Shown here in pieces: positions 14,186-23,757 of a stretch of 64,000 bases of DNA. The translations under genes were made by a program, and so were the position numbers. Origin of the DNA: Anas platyrhynchos (lineage: Eukaryota; Chordata; Aves; Anseriformes; Anatidae). The first letter of the stretch is position 1, and every line of letters begins with the position of its first letter. The stretch lies in NCBI RefSeq assembly GCF_047663525.1, contig NC_092587.1:201136501-201200500 (forward strand), written 5' to 3'. The notes under the pieces are model-generated. The model saw only the letters and a program-made list of their open reading frames with translations, had not been told where the DNA came from and did not search any database.

Positions 14186-15205
14186 AATCCAAAAACCTCT
14201 GGATGGTGGCATGTGAATGCAACCACAAAGCTTTGGAGATCCTCTGGAGGTGGATGCGGACAGGGCATTGCACCTTGGAAGTCCTCAAGAGCAACATAAC
14301 AGGTGTGTAAGGATGTCCTTCTGCTCATTCTGGCCTTTTGTAAGATGAAGCTATGTGTCATATGCTTAATATTAAATGGACTAAACAGGTCACTTGGTTC
14401 CTCTTTAATTCTTTTAATCTTCTTATGAGATACAAAATAGGATTAGGTCAGAAACTGTTTTTTAATATAAAGGGTTGGCAGGGGGTTGCTTGCTTTGCTG
14501 TTTTGGGATGTCGAAAGCTGTCCCTTAGGAAGACTATTCTCCCTAGCAGGTTTATGCCTCCTTACTCAATATCCATGAAGACTCCTGGGAGTCAATTACA
14601 ATCATAGCAGCAGGAAGAGTCAGACTGCAGTTAAACCTTCCAGCCCCCACACAGTAACAGGAAAATCCTGTTTGAAGAATAAGGGAAGAGCCTATTCTAC
14701 ACCACAAGAGATAACGTGCGGATAAAGCTGCCATCCCTCCACCCTCTACATGGCTACCAGGCTGTAAATGACCGCAGAGTCCGGCCCAATGGGTGTTTTC
14801 ACATTTTTTTATGTTCATTTATACAAGGAGGGCTGCCCAAGATGGGATTAGGAGAGATGGGTTTCTTAGAAGCTTTTACCCGTTTGAGCTAGCAATAGTT
14901 TTGCTTAATGACCATACAAGCTCAAATCACTGCAGAAATAATTGTTTTGTAGCCCACGCTTTTTTATTTTTTGTCTAGACTGAAAACCAGGGAGGGACAA
15001 GAACTGTTGGTAGGGAGATGAACAGCAGCACAAGCCACCCAGTATAGGAGTGGGAAAAGAGAGTGTGTCTGTTATGGCTCTGCTCAGGGTCCCATGAGTG
15101 TTGATGCTGCTGGCACATAGCTGTGTTGAGTAAGTACATCTACTACATCCCGAGGGCAGATTTTCCCAGGAGAGGTGCTGGAAACTTTTGCAATACTGTG
15201 CGTGG

Positions 15206-15449
15206 TCTCAAGTTGCACTGGGGGGGGGTTCAGCCTGGATTTCAGGATGAATTTTTTCACTGAGAGGGTGGTCAAACGTTGGGCTGCCCAGGGAAGCCAT
15301 GGAGTTTCTGTCCCTGGAGGTATTTCAAGAGACGCGTGGATGTGGCCCTGAGGGACACAGCTTAGGGATGGGACTTTGTAGGTCAGGCTGACAGCTGGAC
15401 TTGGTGATCTTGAAGGTCTTTTCCAACCTGAATGTTTCTGTGGTTCCAT
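15206..15449 (+). mobile_element. CR1 LINE 3' fragment, sense
   Basis: The sequence runs through typical CR1 3' motifs: TTTTTTCACTGAGAGGGTGG, GGGCTGCCCAGGGAAGCC, TTGGTGATCTTGAAGGTCTT and TTCCAACCTGAATGTTTCTG. Only the last ~240 bp of the element is present, as is usual for CR1. The 3' terminal repeat is decayed. Confidence 0.9.
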
Positions 15450-16590
15450 ACACCAACAATGTAAAGCTAGTGTTGGTCGAACAGTGTAAGTAGGATCCCT
15501 ATAACTGACACTTCCCAGCATATAGGCAAATTAGTAGGGATTTTTAGCCAAGAATCACAACTTTTTTTCCCAGAAAAACACCCTGAGGTGCAACATCAAA
15601 TTCACAGAGCTTCCTTCTAATCTGAGGAGCCACAAAGAACAAACACCACCCATCTTATCTGCTGACTTCAGGGAAAACTGCTTTGCATCTCACTGCCAAA
15701 CCTTGCACTTTCTGGTAGATAGTGTTCTTCTGTTAAATTAAAGAGAATCTTAAACTTTGTTTTTACTTAGGAAAAATACACATACATATACATTTAAATA
15801 TTTTCCAAATTTCTGCAGACATTTTAATTTCTTTATCCTTTTTAATTTTTTTTTACAGTAGCGTCAAAGTGATTAGAAATTGGCAACAAAAATTTATCTG
15901 AAAAAAAAAATCAAAACAATCAAAAGCCTTGTTTGGGTAAGAAGACACTTGGAGAGGAAAAAAAGCACTAAAGATGGCCAATTCATTAGGGCTTTTCTCT
16001 CACACAACATTCCCATAAGCAAAGCAGTTGAAATGTCTTTAAGGTTGGTGCTAGACTGTTGTATAACTGTTCTCAGAAGATATTTATCAGTGATTCACTG
16101 GCAGAACAGAGTTATCTACCTGCAGGGGTCTTTCTTGGGTCTGCTTCTACCTTCTATACACAAATAAAGGAACTGCTCTTTGTTTTCGGGTCTATATTTA
16201 TTTATTTATTTATTTTTCCCCAAGGGATTTTAAAGTGTTGGGCAAAGATCAGATGCTTCTCTGCTAGTCAGATGCTCTTCACGGAGAGCACGTGGTTGCG
16301 CTGGCTGTGTGTTCATTATGTAAATGACTTCCAGTTTTTCCAGTGGGTTAATGTAAGGCAAGTGTATAATACCATCAATGAGGAGTTAGATCTGATGGAT
16401 TTGGTCCTGGCAAGTAATAAGTTAAAGGCCAGTCATCTTCAGTTTGGAGTATATAAAAGGTTGTTTCTGAGCATTTGGAAAATAACAAGAAGAGGAATAG
16501 CAACTACCATGAAATTGTATCAGGTAAAAATAACAATCAAAATTCTTTCTATGAATGACTTAGAAGATTCATAAATAAGCAAAAAGAAAT
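15450..16590. other. Intergenic, nothing recognised
   Basis: AT-rich sequence with a short (TTTA)n run near 16,196-16,216. A 171-codon open frame from 16,059 has no family features that I recognise and runs directly towards a decayed CR1, so I do not call it a gene. Confidence 0.5.
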
Positions 16591-17010
16591 AGATATCAGA
16601 TATCTGGACTTCAGTAAAATACTTGTCTCATGATGCATTCACATAATCTAGCTAAAATACCTACAGGGTCAGTACAACTTGGCTTCATTCCTTGTCAAGA
16701 CAGAGAAGTGGCTACAGGGGTCTAGCCTACCTATGGGTTTGTTTAATGTTTTCACTAAAAGTATGGATGACGGAATAGAAAACGCATGTACAAAAATTGC
16801 TGATAGTGCAAAACTGCAAAGACTGTGAGTATCATGGAGGATGGTTTGAATTCACTATACTCTCAACACTTGGAGCAATGCTTTGAAGAATGAAACTCAG
16901 TAGGGACCAGTTCAAAGTCGGACACTCAGGCATGAATGATCAGTGGCACTACTACAGGATGAGAAGGAGATGGGGAGGCAGTTGTTTTTTCTCAAAGGAT
17001 CAAGAAAATA
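16590..17010 (+). mobile_element. Old decayed CR1 internal fragment, sense
   Basis: Degenerate matches to the region at the end of the CR1 reverse transcriptase frame and the start of its 3' region: TCTGGACTTCAGTAAAA, then a stretch around 16,765 with GGATGACGGAATAGAAAACG, then TGCTGATAGTGCAAAACTGC. It is much more diverged than the other CR1 copies. The exact limits are uncertain. Confidence 0.6.
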
Positions 17011-17486
17011 AAATGGATCACAGCAAGCATCTATCATTCCTCATACCCTGCCACTGCTTTTGGTGCCAGAAATAGCACACGCATTGATCCCAGTGGCTGG
17101 AACAGGTCTTTACACTGACGTGGATCCATAGGCTGCTGATGTTTGGAGGGGAGACCAGAAAGAGAAATCCAGAGCATTTCAAGCTCTGTATAGTTTGCTT
17201 CACAGAGCTGGCAGGTTAAAAATATTTTGCAAGGGGGACTTAGGAAAAGCAGATACATTCCCCCAAACAAACAAGCAGACAAAAACAAACAAAAAACTTC
17301 ACAACCTTTAGAAAGCTGATGCAATGCACAGAAATGCCAAAAAAAAAAAAAAGATCCCACAGCCAGATGCAGGTGTGATCACGAACGGGAAGGCAGGAGG
17401 GGCTGCACATTTGGGTGGCAGCCCCCAGCACCCACAACCTCCAACAGATGCAGCTGACTACAAAAGATGACAAATGATATCTAACA

Positions 17487-17490
<4 letters not shown>

Positions 17491-17523
<33 letters not shown>
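17491..17523. repeat. Poly(T) tract
   Basis: A run of about 33 T residues with no element boundary that I can assign. Confidence 0.85.
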
Positions 17524-17526
<3 letters not shown>

Positions 17527-18050
17527 GAGATTACATATTATAGACCATAGAGTGTGATTATTATCAGACTGCACTGAAACATAACAGAAAGGTTGGTCAA
17601 TGATTTTAGCAGATGTCAAGCTAGCTACAGTCACATTAAACACAGATACAACCTAAATACTATTTCACTACACGAATTTTACTCACAAGGTTCTCAGGTG
17701 ACTGAATTGCAAAAGGTGGACGAGAACTTGGATTGCCCAAACACTGCTGCAGATTCTCCCATGTTCATTGGCATCTATCCCAAATTCATTGAAACCAGCT
17801 GCAAAAGTGGAGGTTGTTGCTGCAGGAGGAAGAGCTGAACTCCCAGATCAGAAGAGCAGAAGCTGAGCTGGGGGGGGGGGAGGTGGATGAAACACTGGAC
17901 TGATCGCCTGCACGTGACTGTGCTTTATCAGTCAGGAAACCAGCTGCCTCCTTGGCTGTGGTGCTGCAGCAAAGGGTAACTGGAAGCATGTGATGTGATG
18001 TGATAGGGACAGTTCTGGTTCAAAGAAGAGCTTCTCCCGTTATCTTTCAG

Positions 18051-18085
<35 letters not shown>
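18051..18085. repeat. Poly(A) tract
   Basis: A run of about 35 A residues. The upstream sequence does not look like a processed coding gene, so I do not call a retropseudogene. Confidence 0.85.
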
Positions 18086-18087
<2 letters not shown>

Positions 18088-20837
18088 GTTGATCATCTTG
18101 CTCCTCTCCTAAAAACAAAAAATAGGCTCTGAGTCAAAACATTTTGAAAATGCATCTTAGTAAATACACCTTTAATTCTGAGCTCTGTGTTCCAGCTAAT
18201 CACAGCTGCTTTCCTTGGAGCCATTAGTCTGCTTGCAGGGAAGGCAAGGAGAGCAGGCCAGCAAAAATGTGAATTATTTATGTTCCTGCTGAAAGCACGA
18301 GTCTTGTCACTAGAGCCTTGCTTGATTGAATGGATCTGTAGAGACAGTTTCTGTAGCAACCCAGAACCTCACCCAGCAAAATGTCACCCAGGCAGTCACA
18401 GGTAGTGCAGAACAGTAATAAATACATGCCTGGGTAGCTGCAGATGACACAGATGTGCCAAAGTAAAATATATCCGGGTTTTGAGTCCTTCATTCTCCCA
18501 AGACCCAAGAAGATGCCATTTCAGTCCTACTAGGGTACTGGTAACAACCCAGCTGTGACAACACAGGGTTTCGAAAGGTTACACAAGCCTTTGTGGGAAC
18601 TCAGAAAGTCTTTAGCATCTGCTCAGGCAGTTGCTTACCATAGAAGCTGCTTTGGTCAGGCTCTTACAGGTAGCCCAGCTAGCTGGAGTTGGCAGAAAGA
18701 AAGATGTGGTTATCCATCACAATGCCAGGTGTTATGTATGCATACCAGGCACTGGGTTTGATAATGTTGTCCAAAATGTTTCAGAGGTTGGGTTTTTATG
18801 CCACTTCATTTAGTGTATATTGACAAAGGCAGGGATATGCGGATTCAACAGTTTTTCCCCTGTCGTTAGCCTTTGATCTTGTCCTGTTGCTGTTTGCAGC
18901 CTGCCTGCCCTCCTGTAAAGACAAACCCATCACAATTAAAAGGTTACAAATTACAAGCTGTCAGGACTATCTTGCAAAGCTTGGCTACAGGTTAGAATAG
19001 ACGTACAGGTCTAGACATACTAAACATCTTTTTCAGTCAGTATTTGAATTTTTCCTAATTATCAACATATCAAATTGTCTATTACTGAATATATTCATGT
19101 TGACTTCATTTTTGAGGCTGTGAAATACAGATCACTTTAGAAAAAATCCAATACGCAGAATTTCACCTGTACTGCAATGTTAGCAGATGGTTCCTTCACC
19201 ATGCATCTCCAGTGGAGTCCTGTCCACCACCAGACACTATAAGAGCAAGCCAAAAGTTTGTTATGCTTTCCAGAGTCTGCATTTCCAACGTTTTCTACCG
19301 TTTGACCTTACAAACAAAACTAGACTCTCTGCATCCAGAGTAACTGGAGTGCTTAGCTCTGAAGAGGAGATAATCCAGTTATAAAAAGCTTATGGTTAGT
19401 TGGTCAGAGGTCACCAAGGTACAACTCTGAACGTGAATAAAAGTGTGAGAAGCTGCATGAGTCCTGCATGACCTGGACAAGGAGTGATCGGACTGGCAGG
19501 GCTGGGAGGCAGGGTTTATATTTAAAGGTTTTGCTGACTTGGCAACACCAGGATTAAAACAACATTCAATAATCAATACGTTTGCTGGCAAAATCCTGTC
19601 AATGTACTTTCAAGAAAAACATCCGTTGCTGTTTTGATATAAGCAATATATAGTAATATATTGTAGTCATCTAAACTTGATCCTGTCTAGGAGGCTTTAC
19701 GAGCTCTTCCACTGTAGCTGTGCTGGCAAACTTTCCAGTCGAGACTGCTGTGCAAATGAAGTACTGAAGAGCATGATGCTCATGACAGCAGAGCTGCTTC
19801 TGAGGCTTGAGAAGGGAGTAAAACTTTTCACCCTTCGGGAGGAACCACAAAGAAACACTGTCTGCTTCCTTAAGTGAATCTCGGCTGGAGAACAAAGGAC
19901 TTCAGCTGTGTACAGTGAGGTAATTTACATCTCATTAAAACAATCTTTAAAAATCTACACTGTGTTTGTTTCTTTTGTATCTGTGTTTTTCTTTCTTAAA
20001 CATGTGAAAAACGTGTGTTTTTTTTTTTCTTCACTAGAATAAAAGCAAGAACATTTCTATGTGCCTAGAAATTTTTTTTTCTATACTTGTCTAGCTCTAA
20101 AACAGTTCAAAGGAATTTTATTAAACTTCCCAGAAAAATTCAGCTCAAGCATAACCACAAGGAGAAGCATTTTCAAGCACAACTATAGATAGTTGGGAAT
20201 GTAATAAATTCTTGAAGGCTACTTACCCTGATATATTTTTTGACATAGCACTATACCATCACAATTATCCCACAAGATTAATTATCATTTGCTGGTGCAT
20301 GTGCTACAACTAGGTTTATTCTAAATGCTTTTTGGTGAGTGTATACCAGCAAAAAACTCCATCTGTACAGAAAGACTTTAACCAACATCCATGCCAACTG
20401 GGATAGGAAGAGGTGGAACACATTTGTCCCAGAAGCATTTTTGAATGATTTCAGCAAAGCTATGCTGTGATGGGATATGCTTTTACAAGGTGGCTTCAAA
20501 AATGCAGGTAATGACGCATGCTTTTGCAGGTGTGGATAAATCCACACTCTGGCCTTACTGTTGGCCTGGCAATTTCCATAGTGATATATGTAATACACAA
20601 TAAATGTTTGTTCATTGTCTTTTGTAAAAACAAGGAGTTCTGTTTGAGGAACGGGAGTTGTGAAAACTCCCTGCTGAAGTAAGGAGCTGTATAATGCTTA
20701 GCTAGACACTATGAAAATTCCTTTGCTTAATGTAACAAAAAAGAGAACCCCCTCCCCTTCTCTCCTTCTGCATCTCAGTAGCCTCTTTTGTTCAAAAAAC
20801 ACTGCTGCAAAGTTCACGTAACCATCTCCTGATAAGT
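18086..20837. other. Intergenic, no gene recognised
   Basis: No exon, RNA gene or clear repeat is seen. The sequence is moderately AT-rich with a short T run near 20,018. Confidence 0.5.
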
Positions 20838-21206
20838 TGTTAAACTAGTGTATCAACATCTTGCCTTCCTGTCTCACGCTGGGCCAACATGACCAAATAA
20901 AGAAAGAAGTTGAACCACGACGCCGAGGAAGACTACGGCCTTCATCTTCATGACCACCAGAGGGACAGAGACGACCCCCTAGCAACAGTGCGCGCAGTCG
21001 CAGAATATACCAGGATGTGCTGCGTAATCCCGGAATTACCAAGATATAAAGAGGGACCCTGGGGGCGGTGAGGTGCACGCCGTTGGCGGAGCCGAGACTC
21101 CCCGGCCGCCCAGCGCTGTTTTGCTTGCTGTTGCTTACTCAATAAATTCCTTTCTATTATTAATGCAATGCTCTCTGAAAATTAATTAAGGGGGCAACTT
21201 ATAACA
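20838..21206 (+). mobile_element. Probable solo LTR of an endogenous retrovirus
   Basis: The block is bounded by TGTTA and TAACA, a short inverted pair of the TG...CA type expected of LTR ends. It contains a TATA-like box (GATATAAAG, about 21,042), a GC-rich stretch where transcription would start, and a polyadenylation signal in CTCAATAAATTCC (about 21,138), followed by a short AT-rich U5-like end. No internal retroviral genes are recognised on either side and no clear target-site duplication is seen. It is treated as a fossil remnant; family unknown. The left boundary could instead be near 20,731. Confidence 0.5.
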
Positions 21207-22459
21207 ATATACAACTTTTAGGCAGCCCAACGATAGACTCAATGTGGGTTTCTGTACCACTCCTAATGAGCTGTGCCACAAATCTCTTGCAGCATGGAGT
21301 GTTCCCACAACTCGTTAGCATGGGGGCCTCACGGGCTAACAGTCAGTAGACCTCAAGGAGGTACTAGTGGCTGCGTACTACAACCAGTAAAGACAAACTA
21401 ATAACACGCTCAAATACTGGATGCGCTCAGGCATGCAGGGTGTGCATGAATTCAGGGATCCTAGGGGCATGCTCCGGAGGGCTGATAACTGCTTCACCTC
21501 ACACCAGCCTCCGTTGATTGCTGACTTAAAAACAGCAAATCTGCTTTTGAGGGTGGCCTTGGTCTACATGACATCCTCATCAAAGCAGTTGTGCTTGTTT
21601 TCTTGGTTTTACTCCAGTAATTAGTATGAGGGAGCTTTCTAACTTACAAATATAGTACTTTGGGGAGGAGCTCAATTTCCTCACCCCCACATTTTTCCCC
21701 TAGGAGCTGAACGCTATATACTGTTTTTGCCAAATAAACTGAGTTTACATGCTTGTCACAGGCAGCGTGTCTTCAAATAGCTGGCTAACATTTACACTGA
21801 GAAAAAGCCTTGCAGTCCTAGCTTCAGTTGGACGGAAACAAAAACTTTAGTTTCATTTTCTGGTCTTATGATGGCACACTGCAAAGGAGAAGTGGTGTGT
21901 GCAACGTACAGCATTTCGAGGTGCACCGGAACAAACACAAATGTCCAATTAAACAGGCAGATTCAAGACGCCGGTGCGTTTCCTGCTGCCTCTTTCCCAT
22001 TTTGAAGGTCTCATTTTTCAGAAAAGGATGCAAACACCGAGGTAGAAACTAAAACGTGCTTTTATGAGATAAAAGGGCAATCAGCTGTTTTTACCACAGA
22101 CCTGCCAGGTCTCAACTTTTGCTGTCTTTCTGCTGCACTTGCAGACATCCTTTAAAAACGATTTTGTGACAGGACCTTTTTGCAAGTGTACTTTAATTTG
22201 CAAGTATATGTTAACGAAGCATTTGCCCGTGGCCTCCTTTGCCCTGCTTACGGCTCCTCACAGTTAATAAGTAACGTGAAGAGAAGGAAGAACTGGACCT
22301 TAAACACATTAAGAACTGAGTGTTATCATTTTTGGACAAATATCATGATAAAAGAGCAGGTTTTGCTACCTCCAAACCTTGGGTTTGCAAACCCCAAACA
22401 CTGCTCCTTGACGCCTTGAGTGGGACAACTGAACTAAGAAGAAACGTCTCCTAATTTCT
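21207..22459. other. Intergenic, nothing recognised
   Basis: No coding exon or RNA gene is recognised. A TATA-like and AATAAA-containing patch near 21,710-21,745 is suggestive of another old LTR edge, but I cannot support that. Confidence 0.45.
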
Positions 22460-22580
22460 GACCTAAACCCTGTCTGTTTTTTAGGTGTGATTGGCACAAG
22501 GACCTAAACCCCTGTTTTTTTGGGGGGGTGACTGGGACAATGACCTAAATCCCTGTTTTTTAGGGGTAAAAAGGCACAAG
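22460..22580. repeat. Three-unit ~41-bp tandem repeat upstream of PCF11
   Basis: Three imperfect units start at 22,460, 22,501 and 22,542. Each opens with GACCTAAA(C/T)CCCTG or a close variant, then a T run, a G-rich patch and GGCACAAG or GGGACAAT. The array abuts the left shoulder of the CpG island. Confidence 0.75.
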
Positions 22581-22810
22581 GCAGGCGAACTGGGGATGGA
22601 GCAGGGGTGGCTGCCTCCCTCCCGATGAGGGAAGGGAATTCCCGGGCCGCACAAATCCCCTGGGTTCCATCGCCACAAGCTGCCCGTTAGGGGACGAGGC
22701 GGGTGCGGAGTGGGGCGGAGCCCTGGGGGGCCACCAGGCCGCGGCCTCTCCCCTGGGCCTAGGCCGCAGGGATGGTGGCGGGTAGGCCGCGTTGCTATGG
22801 CAACCACGAG

Positions 22811-23130
22811 CCAATAGGGAGCGCGGCGCGGGTGGGGCCTCGCCGGGAGCGCAAATCAGCATCGAGGGCCGGGAGGAAGAGGCGGGACCGAGCGCGGGGG
22901 CCCAATCGGAGCAAGGGGCGGAAAGGGAAGGCGGGAGGAGAGGGCCGAGGGAGCCGTGAGCGAAGCGGGTAGGGAAGCGCGGCCAATCGCGAGCCGCCCT
23001 TCAGGGGGCGAGCGCGGGCCTTGAGCGCATCAACCAATCAGCGGAGAGAAAGGGCGTTCCCAACCGCCCGAAGGCGGCCGTTCTTCCGGGCGGACCAATC
23101 CCCGCGCGAGCCGGGGGCCCGCCAGCCAAT
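22811..23130 (+). promoter_or_regulatory. Array of six CCAAT boxes (NF-Y type)
   Basis: CCAAT occurs at 22,811, 22,902, 22,983, 23,034, 23,095 and 23,126, all on the + strand. Successive spacings are 91, 81, 51, 61 and 31 bp. CCAAT boxes of this kind are bound by NF-Y. The 31-bp spacing of the last pair is close to the spacing of paired CCAAT boxes in many NF-Y promoters. Confidence 0.75.
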
Positions 23131-23336
23131 CGGGAGGCGGTGAGGGAACAAAAGGGGCTTTCCAAGCCGCCGGCCCCTTTCCGCTCAGCGCAATTTCACA
23201 TGACGCAACGGTTGGAGGAAGAGGGCCGCGGGCCGTAGCCGCCGCCATTTTGTGAGCGCCCGGGAACGGAGCCGGCGGCCGGCCGAGCGGAGGCGCGGCG
23301 GCACCCGCGGCACCGGCACCAGCACCTCAAGCAGCG

Positions 23337-23495
23337 CCGGCGGCGGCGGCGGCGGGAGGGAGCCGCGGCCCGAAGGATGCGGTAGAGGAAGCCCAGCGGC
23401 AGCGGCGGGGGGGGCGGCATCGCTCGGCGGCGGAGGCGGCGGCAGCATAAAAAAAAAAAAAAAAGAGAGAGAGAAAAAAAAAAAAAAAAAAGAAA
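23337..23495 (+). repeat. CGG-rich stretch and A/GA-rich tract in the PCF11 5' UTR
   Basis: A GGC/CGG run at about 23,337-23,357 is followed by mixed GC-rich sequence. At 23,450-23,492 there is an almost pure A tract interrupted by GAGAGAG. Both lie upstream of the PCF11 start codon, most likely in the 5' UTR, where they would affect secondary structure and could bind poly(A)-binding protein. Confidence 0.65.
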
Positions 23496-23565
23496 GGGGG
23501 GAGATCTCGCGGGGAGGGGGCTGTCTGTCGGTCGGTGGGGGTCGGGGCGCCCCGGTCGGAGGAAC

Positions 23566-23757
23566 ATGTCGGCCCCGCCGGAGGGCAGCGCTGGTAGCAG
23601 CGAGGCCCGGGAGGACGCGTGTCGCGATTACCAGTCGTCGCTGGAGGACCTGACGTTCAACAGCAAGCCGCACATCAACATGCTGACCATCCTGGCTGAG
23701 GAGAACGTGCCCTTCGCCAAGGACATCGTCTCCCTGATCGAGGCGCAAATCGCCAAG
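23566..23757 (+). CDS. PCF11: PCF11 exon 1 (coding part): start of the CTD-interacting domain
   Basis: 64 codons, ending in phase 0 before GTTTTT. It contains ACRDYQSSLEDLTFNSKP and NMLTILAEEN, the first helices of the CID fold, which match human PCF11 almost residue for residue. This exon is absent from the downstream copy. Confidence 0.95.

Larger units (their letters stand above)
5827..15205. other. Intergenic, no gene recognised
   Basis: No exon, RNA gene or clear repeat family is recognised over this 9.4-kb stretch apart from simple AT-rich sequence and short T/GTTT runs (for example near 8,130 and 11,590). A pair of short hairpins at 8,588-8,649 and a T run at 14,158-14,185 are listed separately. 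Open frames are short and uninformative. Confidence 0.55.
22620..23757 (+). promoter_or_regulatory. PCF11: PCF11 CpG-island promoter
   Basis: A GC- and CpG-dense block surrounds PCF11 exon 1. It holds six same-strand CCAAT boxes, several GGGGCGG/GGCGGG-type GC boxes and a YY1-type motif (GCCGCCATTTTG, 23,241-23,252). YY1 motifs often sit just downstream of the start site in CpG promoters, so transcription probably starts around 23,200-23,240. No TATA box is evident, as expected for a housekeeping gene. The start site is inferred, not measured. Confidence 0.85.

Noticed and set aside
15084-15521. 145-codon minus-strand open frame
   Set aside because: It runs antisense through the CR1 fragment at 15,206-15,449.
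21700-21770. TATA-like box followed by AATAAA, suggestive of another LTR
   Set aside because: No matching end sequences or second LTR feature could be found.
1-22459. RAB30, the expected upstream neighbour
   Set aside because: No Rab GTPase motifs were seen on either strand; the gene must lie further upstream, or only non-coding parts could be present.
23252-23653. 133-codon plus-strand frame in the PCF11 5' UTR
   Set aside because: It starts at GTG, not ATG, is a product of GGC and A repeats, and overlaps the true PCF11 start in another frame.
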